A DNA stretch of 64,000 nucleotides. Source: Rhexocercosporidium sp. MPI-PUGE-AT-0058. Taxonomy: Eukaryota > Ascomycota > Leotiomycetes > Helotiales. Made by a program: the position numbers and the translations under genes. The DNA is taken from contig JAGTJL010000006.1 in NCBI GenBank assembly GCA_020746875.1, positions 1,736,001 to 1,800,000 of the forward strand, read 5' to 3'. A model generated the notes under the pieces. The model was given only the letters and a program-made list of their open reading frames with translations, was not told where the DNA came from and ran no database searches. Shown here piece by piece: positions 22,447 to 34,589 of the stretch; position 1 is the first letter of the stretch, and each line of letters opens with the position of its first letter.

Positions 22447-23146
22447 GTGTGATGAGAGTGGAGGGTTCGGGTATGGGGCAGCGTGGTGCGATGTGATGGA
22501 ATGCGAAAGTAGAATTGAATAGGAAAGACTCTGGATGGAGTACTTGGGATTATGTTATGAAAGATCTTTCCTTGATGGAGAAGGGATTCTTCTTTACTCC
22601 CCTATCCTGTGGATCGCCACGTGGTTGGCCTCGCTAACTGTATCAGCTGTGCTAGAAACTAGAATAGACTAGACGTGACTACAATCTGCACTTGCAAATT
22701 GGCTGACATGGCCACCTACAAGCTTGTTGAAGACAGGAAGGCTAAGAAGACCTTTCATACTTGAACAAATTGAGAAACTACTATTCAAAAGGTAATAATA
22801 GACTAGCACTCAACAATGAGATAGAAGTCGGGAAACGAGATAGGCACTTGCTATTTAATTTACTCACAACGTCCCAATTTCCATGTAGAACTCGCTTACC
22901 ATTCTTCTCGCCTGAGTATGTAGAAGAGGATCTATCTTTTGTCCTTATTAGACCGCGCGCGCGGGAAACAGCTCAGGTCAACGCTTCGTAATTTTATTAT
23001 CCATCATTGAGCGTAAGTCCACGCCATTACCAACACCATCTATCATAAACCTCCATAGTCCTCCCAAACCTATTCCTAAATCCCTTGCCCATACCCACAC
23101 CAATTCCTATATTAAGTCCCAAGCCCTATCATATCCAAACCCTTAA
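22447..23146. other. Intergenic region, convergent 3' ends
   Basis: Lies between the stop of the small membrane protein and the stop of the arrestin-like gene. No supported gene. Confidence 0.55.
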
Positions 23147-24757
23147 TCATACAACAGCACCAAACTGGCCCCCACCACCTCCATTACTCGACCCGCCACT
23201 CCCGTGGCTACCCTGCTGTGCACTATATTTCGGCGCCGAGACCTTCTCGTCCATATTCGGGGCATTGACATCCGTCACACCGCTATACTCCCTTCTCGGT
23301 CCATCGGCAGGTGACAGATCTTCAGCCATTGCGTCCTCGTAGCTGGGCGGTACGTCGTCGATGGCTGGCGCGCCGGGAGTGCCGAGTTGGGGCGGGTAGG
23401 CTGGATCTTGAGGACGGGCTGGAGTTGGCCGATTGGGTGTGGGAGTTGGGATTGTGGGTGCGTTGGCTATGGCATCTAGGAGAGCGGCTGGAGGGTGGAT
23501 GCCGGAGAAGATTTCGACTTGGAATCGGAGGGGGAGGGTGATGCTTTGAGGCTGGAGCGGTGTTAGCCAAATTTGGACCTGTATGTAATATTGTTTTGAT
23601 TGAAAAGGCTGAGTGCTTGAATAAGCGAAATGTAAACATACCTGAATCTCTCCAGGGACACCATAACCCAGTCCAACCCTCACTTCAAGTTCATACCTCC
23701 TCGTCAGATTACAAGTGTAGAAAGAAGGAGCCACAGTGTTAGGCAGTGGTATCCTATCCCACATCTTGCTATCGATTAGACTCTCTGTCCTCACCGCATC
23801 TGATGGACTACCAATTGGTAAAGACAATCCCGTCAAACTCATCAGTACCCATGTACTTGTTTCTGTCCTCGAGATATCCATCGCTCTAACCTCTGTCTGT
23901 CCGAAGAGCTGGACTTGCAATGACATTAAGAACACCTGTTCGGGACTCTCGTTCAACTTCCTCACGAGGAGTCGCAACGGCAACGGCTCATTGCATGTCA
24001 AGATAGCCGGACTGGGTAATCTAGCATCCACCTCTCCCTGCGGCGCCGTATCCGACAAGGGCGTCGGTTTCTTCTTGAACATCGATGATTTCTTCGCATA
24101 GGACGCCAGTCCAGCCGTGAACTGAAATGGGCGTCTCGCATACGACTCATTTGAAGTCTTTGGCGGTCTCGGTGGCTCGATAGGCATAAACCTAAATCCA
24201 ATAGCCGACCTCCTATTCTCCTTGAATATAGATGGCCGTTGAACCGTCACTTTGACATAATATCTGATTTCCGCCTCCCCGGGAAAGCCAGTAAGAGAAG
24301 GCGGTAAAGTCTTCTTTACGTGTTTGTATTGCATCTGCTGGAGCCCTGTCAAGCCGAACCCTCCAAGCCCCATCTGCTGCTGCGGTTGTGGTTCCATACA
24401 GCCGTTGTTGAAGGGAATCTTCATCCGGAAGGGGTATTCGTGCTGACCTGCTCTCAGCGTATATGCCTGGCCCATCCCACCAACTCCTTGCGACTGATTG
24501 GGGAACACCTGGGCGACTTTGTACAGTATCTTATGGTTTTCTGTCGCGACACCCTCCCTCCGCTGCCTCTGCGCGTAAAGCTGTGGATTGGGAACATTCA
24601 TAGGTCGCATGAGGATTGTCCTACTCTCTCCTTCCAGTTTCACTACGATAGCTGATATATTTTCGTCATTGCTGAGATTGAGAACTATCCGCCCGGTTAT
24701 GAAATCGAGGTTCGTGTAGAATGTATGCGGATCGTCAAGGACGATTCTCACCGACAT
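23147..24757 (-). CDS. Arrestin-related trafficking adaptor (alpha-arrestin) with PPxY motif
   Basis: Arrestin-fold adaptor of the ART family, which recruits the Rsp5/NEDD4 ubiquitin ligase to plasma-membrane transporters. The N-terminal arrestin half starts MSVRIVLDDPHTFYTN and includes GRIVLNLSNDENISAIVVKL; the C-terminal arrestin half includes ESPEQVFLMSLQVQLFG and YELEVRVGLGYGVPGEIQ. A PPSYEDAM motif near the end is the WW-domain ligand. The tail is Gly/Ser rich. The frame is open throughout (536 residues), but 23579-23641 has perfect intron ends (GTATGT...TACAG) and is 63 nt, so splicing gives 515 residues with GEIQ joined to VQIWLTPLQPQ. I favour the spliced form (exons 24757-23642, 23578-23147). 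Confidence 0.88.
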   Translation of the reverse strand: MSVRIVLDDPHTFYTNLDFITGRIVLNLSNDENISAIVVKLEGESRTILMRPMNVPNPQLYAQRQRREGVATENHKILYKVAQVFPNQSQGVGGMGQAYTLRAGQHEYPFRMKIPFNNGCMEPQPQQQMGLGGFGLTGLQQMQYKHVKKTLPPSLTGFPGEAEIRYYVKVTVQRPSIFKENRRSAIGFRFMPIEPPRPPKTSNESYARRPFQFTAGLASYAKKSSMFKKKPTPLSDTAPQGEVDARLPSPAILTCNEPLPLRLLVRKLNESPEQVFLMSLQVQLFGQTEVRAMDISRTETSTWVLMSLTGLSLPIGSPSDAVRTESLIDSKMWDRIPLPNTVAPSFYTCNLTRRYELEVRVGLGYGVPGEIQVCLHFAYSSTQPFQSKQYYIQVQIWLTPLQPQSITLPLRFQVEIFSGIHPPAALLDAIANAPTIPTPTPNRPTPARPQDPAYPPQLGTPGAPAIDDVPPSYEDAMAEDLSPADGPRREYSGVTDVNAPNMDEKVSAPKYSAQQGSHGSGGSSNGGGGGQFGAVV

Positions 24758-25872
24758 CTTGCCTTCTGTTTGGGAGGTCGAATCGAATTGGTCGCAGAGG
24801 GGCCGGAAATAAATTGATTTAGCTTGAGCCGATCATCAGTTGTTGAAGTATTCTTTTTGGTCTCGCGCCACGAAGGGGTGTGGCAGGTAAGACGGTTTTA
24901 GGGAATTGCCCCTCGGAAGATATGTAGGGAGGGACCTAGGCAATGTATATCTCCAAAGGGAGCCCCAGTCGTCTGGTTCGGTAGTATCGGATATTGTTTT
25001 CTTTCTCTCAATCGCTCTCTGTCTCACTGGACCGAACCAGGTTGTCGCGTCTTGCGACTCAGCCTCCTCGCCTTACCTCGATGCCTGGGCCCAAGTACCA
25101 AACAGGCACAGTAAAATTACGCAAGCTTTCCTGCGGCCCAGACGAAAGGGGAATCAATGTCGCGTGAAACGGGAGCAGGAGCTTATGAGCATGCCGGTAC
25201 CTCAGTAGTATTGCGGCGCTGCGATTGAAGGATGGAATTGAGGTGCTCAGGTGAAGTGGGGGAGGGGTTCAACGAGAAAGGCGTGAAAAATAATCCACAG
25301 TGCAGCGTGCCCAGCCTCGCAAACAGCGTCATCGCCGTGCAGCTCGGGACACTTGCCGGCTGACCCTTGTCAGAGACTTCAGCCACTGTACCTCTATGTA
25401 GACCTCGAAATGGTAAGATGTTGCGCGTTTGCACGTCTGATAGGTACAAACCTATTTTCTGACATCTTCTTACTTACTTACATAATTATCATCACCCAAG
25501 AGCGGTATCCACGAAGTTGGATTTTGCTTCATAACTGGGACATCAAAACACTGCCTGCTTCAACACAAGGGGAGTTCGCATGGAACTTTCAGCTGTTCAA
25601 GGGTTATGTCCAACCTTGGCAACGGCACAGCGGCATCTGTGGCACTTTCAGGTCGGAGAGCAACTGGAACTGGAGATGGTTTGCAGGAACAGTACAGTAT
25701 CACATTACAACTGTGAGAACTTTATCATCCAAAGAAAAAAAAGCCATACTCGCTCCAAGAGTATAGAGGGTATCCAAAACTTCATACACAAAACGTTCGT
25801 TTTCAGCATCGTCAATCATCCAACGCCACTTTCTATTCCCCAGCTTTTCCATCCTCTCTCCCCTCCTACTGT
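24758..25872. other. Arrestin promoter and 3' flank of the MFS gene
   Basis: About 1.1 kb. Short frames here have no recognisable content; the frame at 25580-26092 (+) is antisense to the MFS 3' exon. Confidence 0.55.
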
Positions 25873-27784
25873 CTACAACATCTGCTTTCCTCTGGTTTCG
25901 ATTGGGAAACACAGCATTGCAACGAACGCAGCCAAGAATAGTCCACCGCTAACGAAGACCGGCGCACTGGGGTTGGCATTGGGGATGTTGGCCGCAATGA
26001 TGGGTGCACATAGTCCAGCAATACGGTTCAACATGCTTGCGATTCCGGTACCGGTTCCTCTGACTGGAGCAGGGAAAACCTCCGGCGTATAGGCGTAGAG
26101 GACACCTTGGACAAGTTAGCGTTTGTTTAAATCTCCATGAGCGAAGTGATAAGGGGAAGAATGTACTTACCATACATGATATTCTGGAAGAATGCCTCTA
26201 GGGACGAGAATGCAAGTTGGTAATCCGAATCGGCGGAAATGGTGAACAGGAAAAGGAAGATTCCAGACATCATTGTTGAGAAAGCCATCGTACCCTTGCG
26301 GCCAATGTACTTGATATCAACAGTGTAGCACGCGATGATCGATCCAGGAACTCCCACAACAGAGGTAATGGCATAGTTTCGGTAAGTTTCGTAACTAGAA
26401 ATTGTGTCTCCACTCGAATTGGTACCTCGAGCCAGGTATTGCGGGAGAAAGGCGTTGAAGAGGGGATAGCCCATTCCGATAGTGACCCAGCAGAACCAGA
26501 CAAGACCAGTAGTCCATCCCAGCTTCTTGTACGCAAAAAGTGGGCCAATTCGATCCGTAGAGAATGATGACAGCTTGCGGCGGATGATCTCCTTGGTCGT
26601 CAGGGTTGCATCAGCTACAACTGCCGGGTCACCGCCGATCTCGTTGAGAATCTCTTCCGTGAGCCATGTAGTCGTCTTGTTCTTGTAGGCCATTCCATGA
26701 ACAACAGCCACGGCCTCAGCTTGGCGACCTCTGGACAACAGGAACTTTGGAGACTCGTAGAGATGGAAGAGCACGAATCGAGAAAGGAACATGACGAATG
26801 TCATGGCTCCCATCGTGTAGACGAAATATCTCCAGCCCTGATCGATAGCATAGTGGCCGCCTAGGAAGCCCCAAGCGATCAAGGAAGCAACCAATTGGCC
26901 GACTGGCCACCAGACCGAAAGGAGGGTAAGAAGACCTCCTGAGGCGTTGGGAAGGAATTCCAAGAAAAGGGCACCATCGACTGGTAGATTGCCTCCAACA
27001 CCAACACCAAGAGCGGCAAATAGAGCACAGGCACCTATCCATGATGGTGCTGCTCCGGCCGCAATACCGAAGACGCCTGCAAGGAACAAGGTCATGTTAA
27101 AAGCAATACGGCGGCCCATGATATCTGATCCGATACCCCAGAAACTGGCTCCAATGCAGAGACCGATGAAGAGGGAGCAAGTAGTGTATCTGACGGTAGT
27201 CTCGGCGACACCGAATTCAGCTTGCAAAGAAGGAAGCGTCAAAGCAACACCCTGAAGCCAGAGGCTATGGAATCATAAGTACTCAAGTCACCTTCAGAAA
27301 ATGGGACATGGGCTCAACTTACTTGTCGGCGAACCAACCAAAACCGCATAGCACGAAAAGCTCCCAATTGTACTTCCCCATACCAATATCCTGAATAGCT
27401 TTGTTAATCACTTTAGACTTCACTATACAGCAGTCAGCCTCCACACACGCAGCCTCCCACCAAATACTCACAGTCATAAGCGGTATCATGTCCACCAGAA
27501 GAAGCGTCTTCGTGGACTTCGGCCCGCAGCCCTTCGATGGTATATGGATCATACCCAGCGCTTGAAGTTCGCAAGACGCCATCTTCTCCATCTCCTTCAC
27601 TCCCTTTACCTTCTACCTTCTTCTCTACAGGCGAGCCGTCTTCACTACGACCTTCAGCGGAACGACGACGAGCATATTCAGCTGCGACGGTAGGATGGCG
27701 CGAGGCTTGTGCTAGTGGAACCAAAACACCTGGATACTGGTCGACAGAATCCTTCTCGAAGAAGGTAAATCCAAGGAACTTCAT
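25873..27784 (-). CDS. Major facilitator superfamily transporter
   Basis: 579 residues, about 12 membrane helices; exons 27784-27472, 27422-27323, 27264-26171, 26105-25873. All phases close. It begins MKFLGFTFFEKDSVDQYPG with a long hydrophilic N-terminus (about 110 residues), then GFGWFADNLWLQGVALTL in helix 1. The loop 2-3 motif is GIGSDIMGRRIAF, a G-x-x-x-D-x-x-G-R-R form. Late parts include YTPEVFPAPVRGTG, as in the sugar/organic-anion and SV2-like branch. A homologue of metabolite:proton symporters is likely; the substrate cannot be told. It lies 8 kb from the metabolite cluster and I do not link the two. Confidence 0.9.
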
Positions 27785-29565
27785 TGTTGCGGATCGCTGT
27801 GGCTTCCAGTTGGCGTAAGTCGAATGGCTGGCTGAAATGGGATCGACACGAAGCAATGTGGTGCTGTGGTGATATGTATATATCGTTGTTGATTGATGAT
27901 AATGCTTGGGCAAACTGCTATGGCAAGCTGTTGCTTTTGGTAGGAAGGAATACTTTTAATTTCTTGCTCTCTTTCAACGCTTCAATTGAACCGGACAGGA
28001 TCGATTGACATGCCGCTTTGGTTGTTGCTGCTGTTGGAAGCTGTTTCGGTATCGACTTGCGGACTGCGAGAAGGCAAGGCACTGCAATTCACCGAGTGAT
28101 CACACCGAGCAGGAAGTGGTCGAGATACGGTAATGTAGAGAGGTAGCTGGGGAACGGGTCAATTGGTTTGGTTTGGTTTGGTTGTGTAGATACCTAGAGA
28201 GGTAGTGTAATGTCGTACAGGGGTCGCTACTTCCTATCTCGCAAAGAGAGACTGAGATGCTGAGATAGAGAACTTGAGGATTGATTTATCTCGAAAAGAT
28301 CCTCCACAACGAGGGGAACCAGCATCTTAAAAGGAAACCATGTAGGGCCCTCCCCCTTCCCTCCACTCGCCCTCTCGCTAACGTACCTAACGGTCGGAAA
28401 GTCCTAGGAGCCTCACCTGACATTGGCTGCTCGTGTGTCTATGCCCCATTCAGACAAGCTGGCATCCCATATTTTCCTCGCCGCCAAGAGCTGACATCCA
28501 TCGTGTTGGATACGACCAGACATCTTGCAAGAAGTTCTGCGGGGAGGGATCAGGGATGGCGCGATGAAGTAGATCGCATATCCTTCTGGGAAGAATGACG
28601 GCGATCTGCTGCACGGAGGGCGCCAGTGAAGTCATTGGAGCGGCATTGGTGTGGAGATGGCGCGCCGGCTGGTGGCTTGGCGTTGTGGAAAGGCCTTCAA
28701 CCCCCGGTTCCTGTTCTGTCCTTGGACTTCGAACCGATACGAATCCAACGACCAGGGAGGTCTGGATCTTGACCTTTTGTAACCAAGACCTCTTAATACT
28801 TCTAGGATTCAAGAGTAGAAAGCATTTCTTGTAGAAGCACCCAAGGATTTTCTATCCCTCCCCTCTTCCTCCTTCGCCCCTAGCCCGAAGGCAAAATGTC
28901 TGCGAGGATACCTAGTTTCCGTCCGCCTCAACTGTGGATCAAGAGACTCCTAATCGACATGAAATAAATAAGCCGAAAACAAATTTTCAGGTAATCGCCC
29001 CATTACTTTTGATTCGAGGGCCAGTACCAGACAGACTTCTGGGCAAAAGCACCAGGGACTTACTGTACAAGGGATGAGCCGAAGAGCCGAGAGAGGTACT
29101 TGGAGAAGTTACCAACACCTTTCGAACCAATTCCAGTTTTTACGTACGGCCTGCTCGACGGCTCCGATCTGCCTACCTAGAGAGGTAACAGTCACCGTGA
29201 CAAATGAAATAGAACGAAGCACAGCAGTCTAGGTATTGCTTTTTTGGGTTCATATGCTACAAAAGGTACAAAAGTACGGTCAAGTATGTCGCTTGAAAGA
29301 GCCGTCATTTCCCTCGTCACTTTCATTATTCTCTCAGCCATTTTTGTCCCCCACATTGCATTGGACTTGCATGCGAGAACCACCTCCAACCCCCAAAATC
29401 CTTGGTGTATTTGCAAGTCCAGTCCTGCCAGCTCGAGGCCATCAAGGGACCTAAAAGAACCAATCCTCTCCATAACATTAAGTAAAAAGAAGTGTGTGTG
29501 TTTGTGCTTCGGAGAAGTATCCACATAGAATGTAATTTTTTGGTCCTAGAGAACTCTTTCCGACC
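27785..29565. other. MFS promoter and 3' flank of the BOI-like gene
   Basis: About 1.8 kb. It includes a short GGTTT tandem run at 28163-28184. Frames at 28281-28598, 28450-28812 and 29192-29528 overlap each other on both strands and look like chance. Confidence 0.5.
28163..28184. repeat. Microsatellite (TTGGT)n, about four units
   Basis: Tandem GGTTT/TTGGT units in the MFS upstream region. Probably neutral. Confidence 0.7.
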
Positions 29566-32500
29566 TCATGCCGTTCGTGGCGCGTGGGCAGCCGAGTCAT
29601 CGGAGCCGTTCACAAAAGCGCCTTTAGCACTCTCTGGGACCAAGGCACCTGATTTTGACACTCCCGAGACCCCGCTATCCCCTTCTTGTGAATCGCGGTC
29701 ATAGATGATGCCTTGAATGTTCAACCCGTTCTTGTCACTAGCAGGTGTCTTCAGAGCTTCCTCATCAACGTGCTCATCAAGGTTCATAAGAGCAGGTGGA
29801 CGGTGACGCATCGCCCGAGCCTTTGCAAGGGAGATTGTAGCCTGCTGATATGTGGTTGTGATGGGCTTCGAATCATCTCGATCGATGGTGGCTTTCATAA
29901 GTGCTGCCATCCAGAGTCGTCCTTGCTTGATATTTGGAACGGCAAAGTAATGAGTGGTAGGTTTGGTGAACGTCACAGCCCTAGCCGCACCAGCTCGGGG
30001 AGGAACGAGCTTGAATATGAAAATAGAGTCACCCGTTGCTTTGCTCAAAGTTGACTCAGGTTCGGAAGCTGCTGCCGTCTCGGCCATAGTAACAGTTTGC
30101 GATCCAGAAGGACTCGTAGGACTGTTCGTGGCGCCCGTGATCGCTGCAGATAAACCAGTCAATCGATCCCCGTCGGCAGGGAGGACTCGATGAAAAGAGA
30201 TATCGATCAGCCCTTTCTCTTGATCGTCGTCTTCGGAGTAGTAGTAAGATAGGCGACGCCCCTTCAAGATAAACAAACGTGGCTTCCACGAAGACATGAT
30301 GTTACTACCCCTCTTTCTCATCCATCCGCTGTAATCGGCACCGACCATTTGTTCTTTCGGGGACTTCTTTTCTAGGCCGCGAGTATATGCACTAGTCTCT
30401 TTCTTCGATTTCTTCCTATTAGCTTTGGGTGCTGATGCCATCTGTGTTGCAAGTGCGCTTTTCGAATCTGTGGATTCAAGATCAAAGCTCGGGCCACCAG
30501 ATGGTGTGCTTGACCCTGTCCGTGAAGGCGATTGAATTGGAGATTCCTTTACTGGTGAAGTTAAAGGTTCAGATGCGAGGCGGGATTTCTCGTGGCCAGT
30601 GACAGCATCCGAAATAGCCCTGAGACCAAAAGATTTTGACGAGACTGGCTTGACTGGTAATAACCAATCCGAACCTCGACCTTGGCGGGATACTGGGGAT
30701 TTTGGCAACACGCTGTTCTCCAATGAGTTGCCTTCAAGCTTGGTGACAGTGGGAGAATGGATGTCTTTTGGAGGTGGCATTGGCCGAGGTGGGATATGGA
30801 TAGAATTCTCGGAAGGAGTGCGACGACGACCGTTTGCAGCCAACCCGTAGTACTTTTGAGCGGCTGAAGGAGGTGCGGAGTCGCGTATTGAATCAACACT
30901 TCCGAATCTCGAATGCCTTGAATGTGCTGTTGCAGTTCGCAATCTTTGCTCATCTGTGTAACTTGAATTTCGAGAATGGGCTGTGGTTGCAGTACTGCCT
31001 TTCTTGCGCAAGACATTCCTCTGACGGCCTTCCGCCTCGCCACCAGAGAAGTACCCTCGATCAAATGAGTCAAACGTTGTGGAAGGACTCATTGTTTGTG
31101 CTAACTGATCGGTTGAACTTGTGGTCGTACTCTTGACCCCCCCTGAAGACACTGGACGAACTGGCATAGAGGGTGGTGCCGCGGAACCCATGGTCCAGTT
31201 CCTATCGAAAGAAGGCTGCTTCTTGTGTGCCCCATCCTGGATAGTGGGCGAAGGAGTTGCTCCAGCTCCCATAGAAGCCATGATAGATGGAGTACTGTAC
31301 TCGTTCACCGAGCTTTGCCTCGAATGGTGCATGTCGCGAATGGATGCAGCAGATGGCCTTCTCTTGTCGCCAATAGGTCTTGAAGTGTCCTGCATGGTCA
31401 TGGGTGAGATGGGGGAGGTCATCGGAGATGTTGCCTGGGTGGTTTCGCTTCGTGGGATGTGTTGCTGAGAAAATCGCGAGTTGTGGCGGGGTTCTGTCCT
31501 CTCATTCATACTTGGTATCCTAGGAAGCATAGTGCCGGTAGGAGAAGTGATACTGCGACTTCGGTGTCTACCAGCATCATCTGAGCCAACATCACTGCCA
31601 TAGGTACTACCGTAAGTCGCGGTGTTTCGTCTCGTTGAGTTTTCGCCGTTGACTTCGTCCTGAAGCAACTTGATCTTCTGCCATGTCTTCAATCTTCGGC
31701 CTACGCTGCCAAGATCGAATTCCTTCAAAAACACAGAAGTCTGATCCATGCCCATGAGCACATCCCCAGTGATTTCTTGATCACGAAAGACTTCGCAGTG
31801 CTTGGTCTCAACTCCGGATGTAAAGAGATATTCTGCAACCTGATCTGGTGTCCATGTCTCAACTTCTTGTCGAGAGTGAACTTGCTCTTCCTCTTCGTCT
31901 GTTTCTTCACCATTGATGTAAGACATCCGTTGGTCGAGATGGCTACTATATTCACTCCCAGAATCGTTTGTGCCTCTTCGATCTTGCGCCACCACACTGT
32001 GATGCGGGGAGTTCATATCCGTAATGTGTTCATCAATGACACTGAGAGTCTCATTCATGACCGGGCTATCCTGTCCGCTATTCGATCCACTGTGTGATTG
32101 TCCCATAGCTACTGTCAGAACAGTCTTCGACGGAGTTGCGCCCATCGTGGAAGTTGCTGGAGGCGGGGTCGGTTTCTCGGTTTCTTGAGGAGTAGCGAAA
32201 GGTGAAGTTATACTCGGTTTGTTGTGCACTTCCGAAGCGCTAACATTGCGATCTGATTGTGGTGAGGGATCTGCGCCGACTTTCGGGGAAGCCATTTTTG
32301 GCTCCGTGGGAGTTGGATCGTCCTCATGGACAGGAGCTACCGGTTGCTGGAAAGTTGCTTGTATTGCTGGTTCAGGGACTGGCGCTGGTTGTCGAGGGAT
32401 TGCCGTTGTTATCGGAGGATATGAAGGGGGGCCTCGAGGCGCAATTCTGGTATAAACTATTCTCAGTCAGAAAGTAATCGCAGATGACAGCAAAACATGT

Positions 32501-32835
32501 GCTGACCTTCGGGAAACAAGCCACTATTCCCGTTCATCAAGTGCCTTCCCAAATACCATCCGTCGCCAAAGTCGTCATCACGCTCAATCAACTCCACTCT
32601 ATCGCCTTTCGTCAAGCTCAACTCATCCGAGCTTCGAGCGGAGAAGTCGTCTGCGTTTGATGATCGTCAGTCAATTTTCTCCTCACCTGTAATTGAACGA
32701 AACGTTCTGCCCACATGGCACGTTTCCAAACGCATCGCATTTAACCCGAGGGGTTAGCATGCACTTACGAATTACGATCAAAATCTGCCCTGGCTCTGGC
32801 CTGCCCTGGGACTCGGTCGCCATTCGGGATGCCAT
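29566..32835 (-). CDS. BOI1/BOI2-like polarity protein (SH3-SAM-PH)
   Basis: 1033 residues; exons 32835-32769, 32650-32507, 32456-29566, phases closing. The domain order SH3, SAM, PH is that of yeast Boi1/Boi2, scaffolds that bind Cdc42 and exocyst at sites of polarised growth. The SH3 (about 19-72) reads ILIVIHDFSARSSDEL and ends NGNSGLFPEVYT; it is split over three exons. The SAM (about 272-335) has WTPDQVAEYLFTSGVETKHC and DVLMGMDQTSVFLKEFDLGS. The PH (about 775-950) has SGWMRKRGSNIMSSWKPRLF and a long low-complexity insert before HYFAVPNIKQGRLWMAALM. Between domains it is Ser/Thr/Pro rich with PxxP stretches. The gene diverges from the PIAS-like gene. Confidence 0.92.
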
Positions 32836-34589
32836 CTTTCCTTAATGCTGACTTCTGACGTTCCGCCAGCGGCCGGGACAATTCACAATAGAAACATCTG
32901 ATGAGATAGGGAATATCTTTCGTGGTATCGAGCTGAGTGCTGTTAGAGCCTGCGCGGTTTGCAGGGTATTTTGCTCGAATTCTGGGGTACGAAAAGATGC
33001 TTCGGTCGGTTTTCGAAGTTTAGAAGACACGATAGTCGTCGCTGCATGAAGCCAGCGGGTGTGTCTTGCTGTCGCGATTCACCACGGTACTTGTAGGTAC
33101 ATGGGCATGGGCTAATACCACCACTCAGATGAGAGCACACGAGTGCAGTATGGGGATCCTTGCTGCTGGCGCCAGTTGTGGATAGGAGAACGACTGTGTG
33201 GGCACTCTGCTGTGGTGCAGTTGTCGCGGAGGGCTACAGCGCAACAATGCAGTAGTAATGGGTGTTGGCGTGGAGGAGATGAGGTAGGTGAGGTAGGTTA
33301 GGTGATAAGAGGAGGTTGGATCAGTTCCAGGTTGGGTTGGGTGGTGTCTGGTTCTGGTCTGGTTGGATTGGCTCGAGTTGGTTCGTTGAGGTGATTGGGG
33401 AGGATCGATCTATCTGCTTGGAGTTGTCATCCCGACCTGGACTTTACAGTAGTCTCGGTCGGGGGTGTTGCTGCTGGTGGTGGCCTGGGCTGGGGCGTCT
33501 TTTTCCAGTGCAAATCCGGCGGGGCCATGCATGAACAAAAGCGGCAAGAGCAGAGGCAGGGACAATCCGTACGTTAGCTGGATGGAGTAGCGTCTGCTTC
33601 TGCGCTGCTGTCCCTTGCCTCGAGATCCTTCCTCTTGATACTACCGTAGGGCGGGACTCCAACTTCACATCTCTTGTCAGTCAAGAGACCCGGAACCAGA
33701 TGCGCACTTCACTACATGCACGTACTCTAGTTCTGTTTTGATACGTGACAATAATGAAACTGGGGTTTGCATTAGTTGTTAAGAGAAGTCGAGATCCAAG
33801 GTGATGATGACCTAGCCTACAGTACAGCAATTACTACGCCCATCACTTTCGAAGGTGCAAGAAGGCTCCACGGTTGTGGCATGCTGCTTTTAACTCCCCC
33901 AACCCGCCCCACGAGGCTCACAGCTCACTAGCGCTTCGAAGGCTGGCTGCAAACATCACATCACTTCACTTCACTTCACTTCACTTCAGATCAGATCACT
34001 TCAGATCAGATCAATACCTAACACCTCTCTTTCTCCTCCTCCCTCTGCCGCTCCCTCTCCCTCTCTCTCTCCCAATAACCTCGACCTGATCTCTGATCAT
34101 TCCGTTTCCGTGGACAGGCGGGCAGAGCACAGATCCCGAAACGGCCATCTTCAATTCCAGTCCAAGCAGCGATAATAATACCGTCTACCGTTCAGACAAA
34201 CAGACAGTAGACTCTGCCTGTCGCCCTAATTCTTTCCATTCTCACACACTCTCTCGCCAACTTCTCTTCTCTTAATGAAATCCTTGGTCTTCGAGAGCCT
34301 GGAGCCACTGTTGAAAGCTTTCTGAACCCTTCCAAATTTCGACTTGCCACTTGCGACTTTCGACCTGTCAAATCGACGCCTCAACAGACAGACTATCATA
34401 GGCAAGGCCTGCATCCACACCTTGTCTCACCGTTCGCCGACACTGAATCGGTCCTTCGGGTTCGCAGTACAGATTGGAACAGCCCTCACCGTCAAATCCT
34501 AGATACTAGGACACCCGAACCTCACAGTCGAAACTCCATCCTAGAACATGAATTCTATGCCAATGATAACTCAAATACCAGCATGAGAT
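32836..34589. other. Long divergent promoter/5' UTR region between BOI-like and PIAS-like genes
   Basis: About 1.75 kb without a supported gene. It has a GT-rich stretch (33280-33500), a TCACT tandem repeat near 33961, and a pyrimidine-rich run (about 34020-34080) typical of fungal promoters. Short frames on both strands look incidental. Confidence 0.55.
33956..34013. repeat. Microsatellite (TCACT)5 followed by TCAGA-type units
   Basis: Five TCACT units from 33961 and then interspersed TCAGA/TCACT units to about 34013, in the promoter region of the PIAS-like gene. Confidence 0.85.

Noticed and set aside
25580..26092. 170-codon plus-strand frame
   Set aside because: Antisense to the MFS 3' exon and flank, whose reading is secure.
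33956..34013. Short direct repeats resembling an array
   Set aside because: Simple 5-bp microsatellite without spacers; not CRISPR, which is not expected in a eukaryotic genome.
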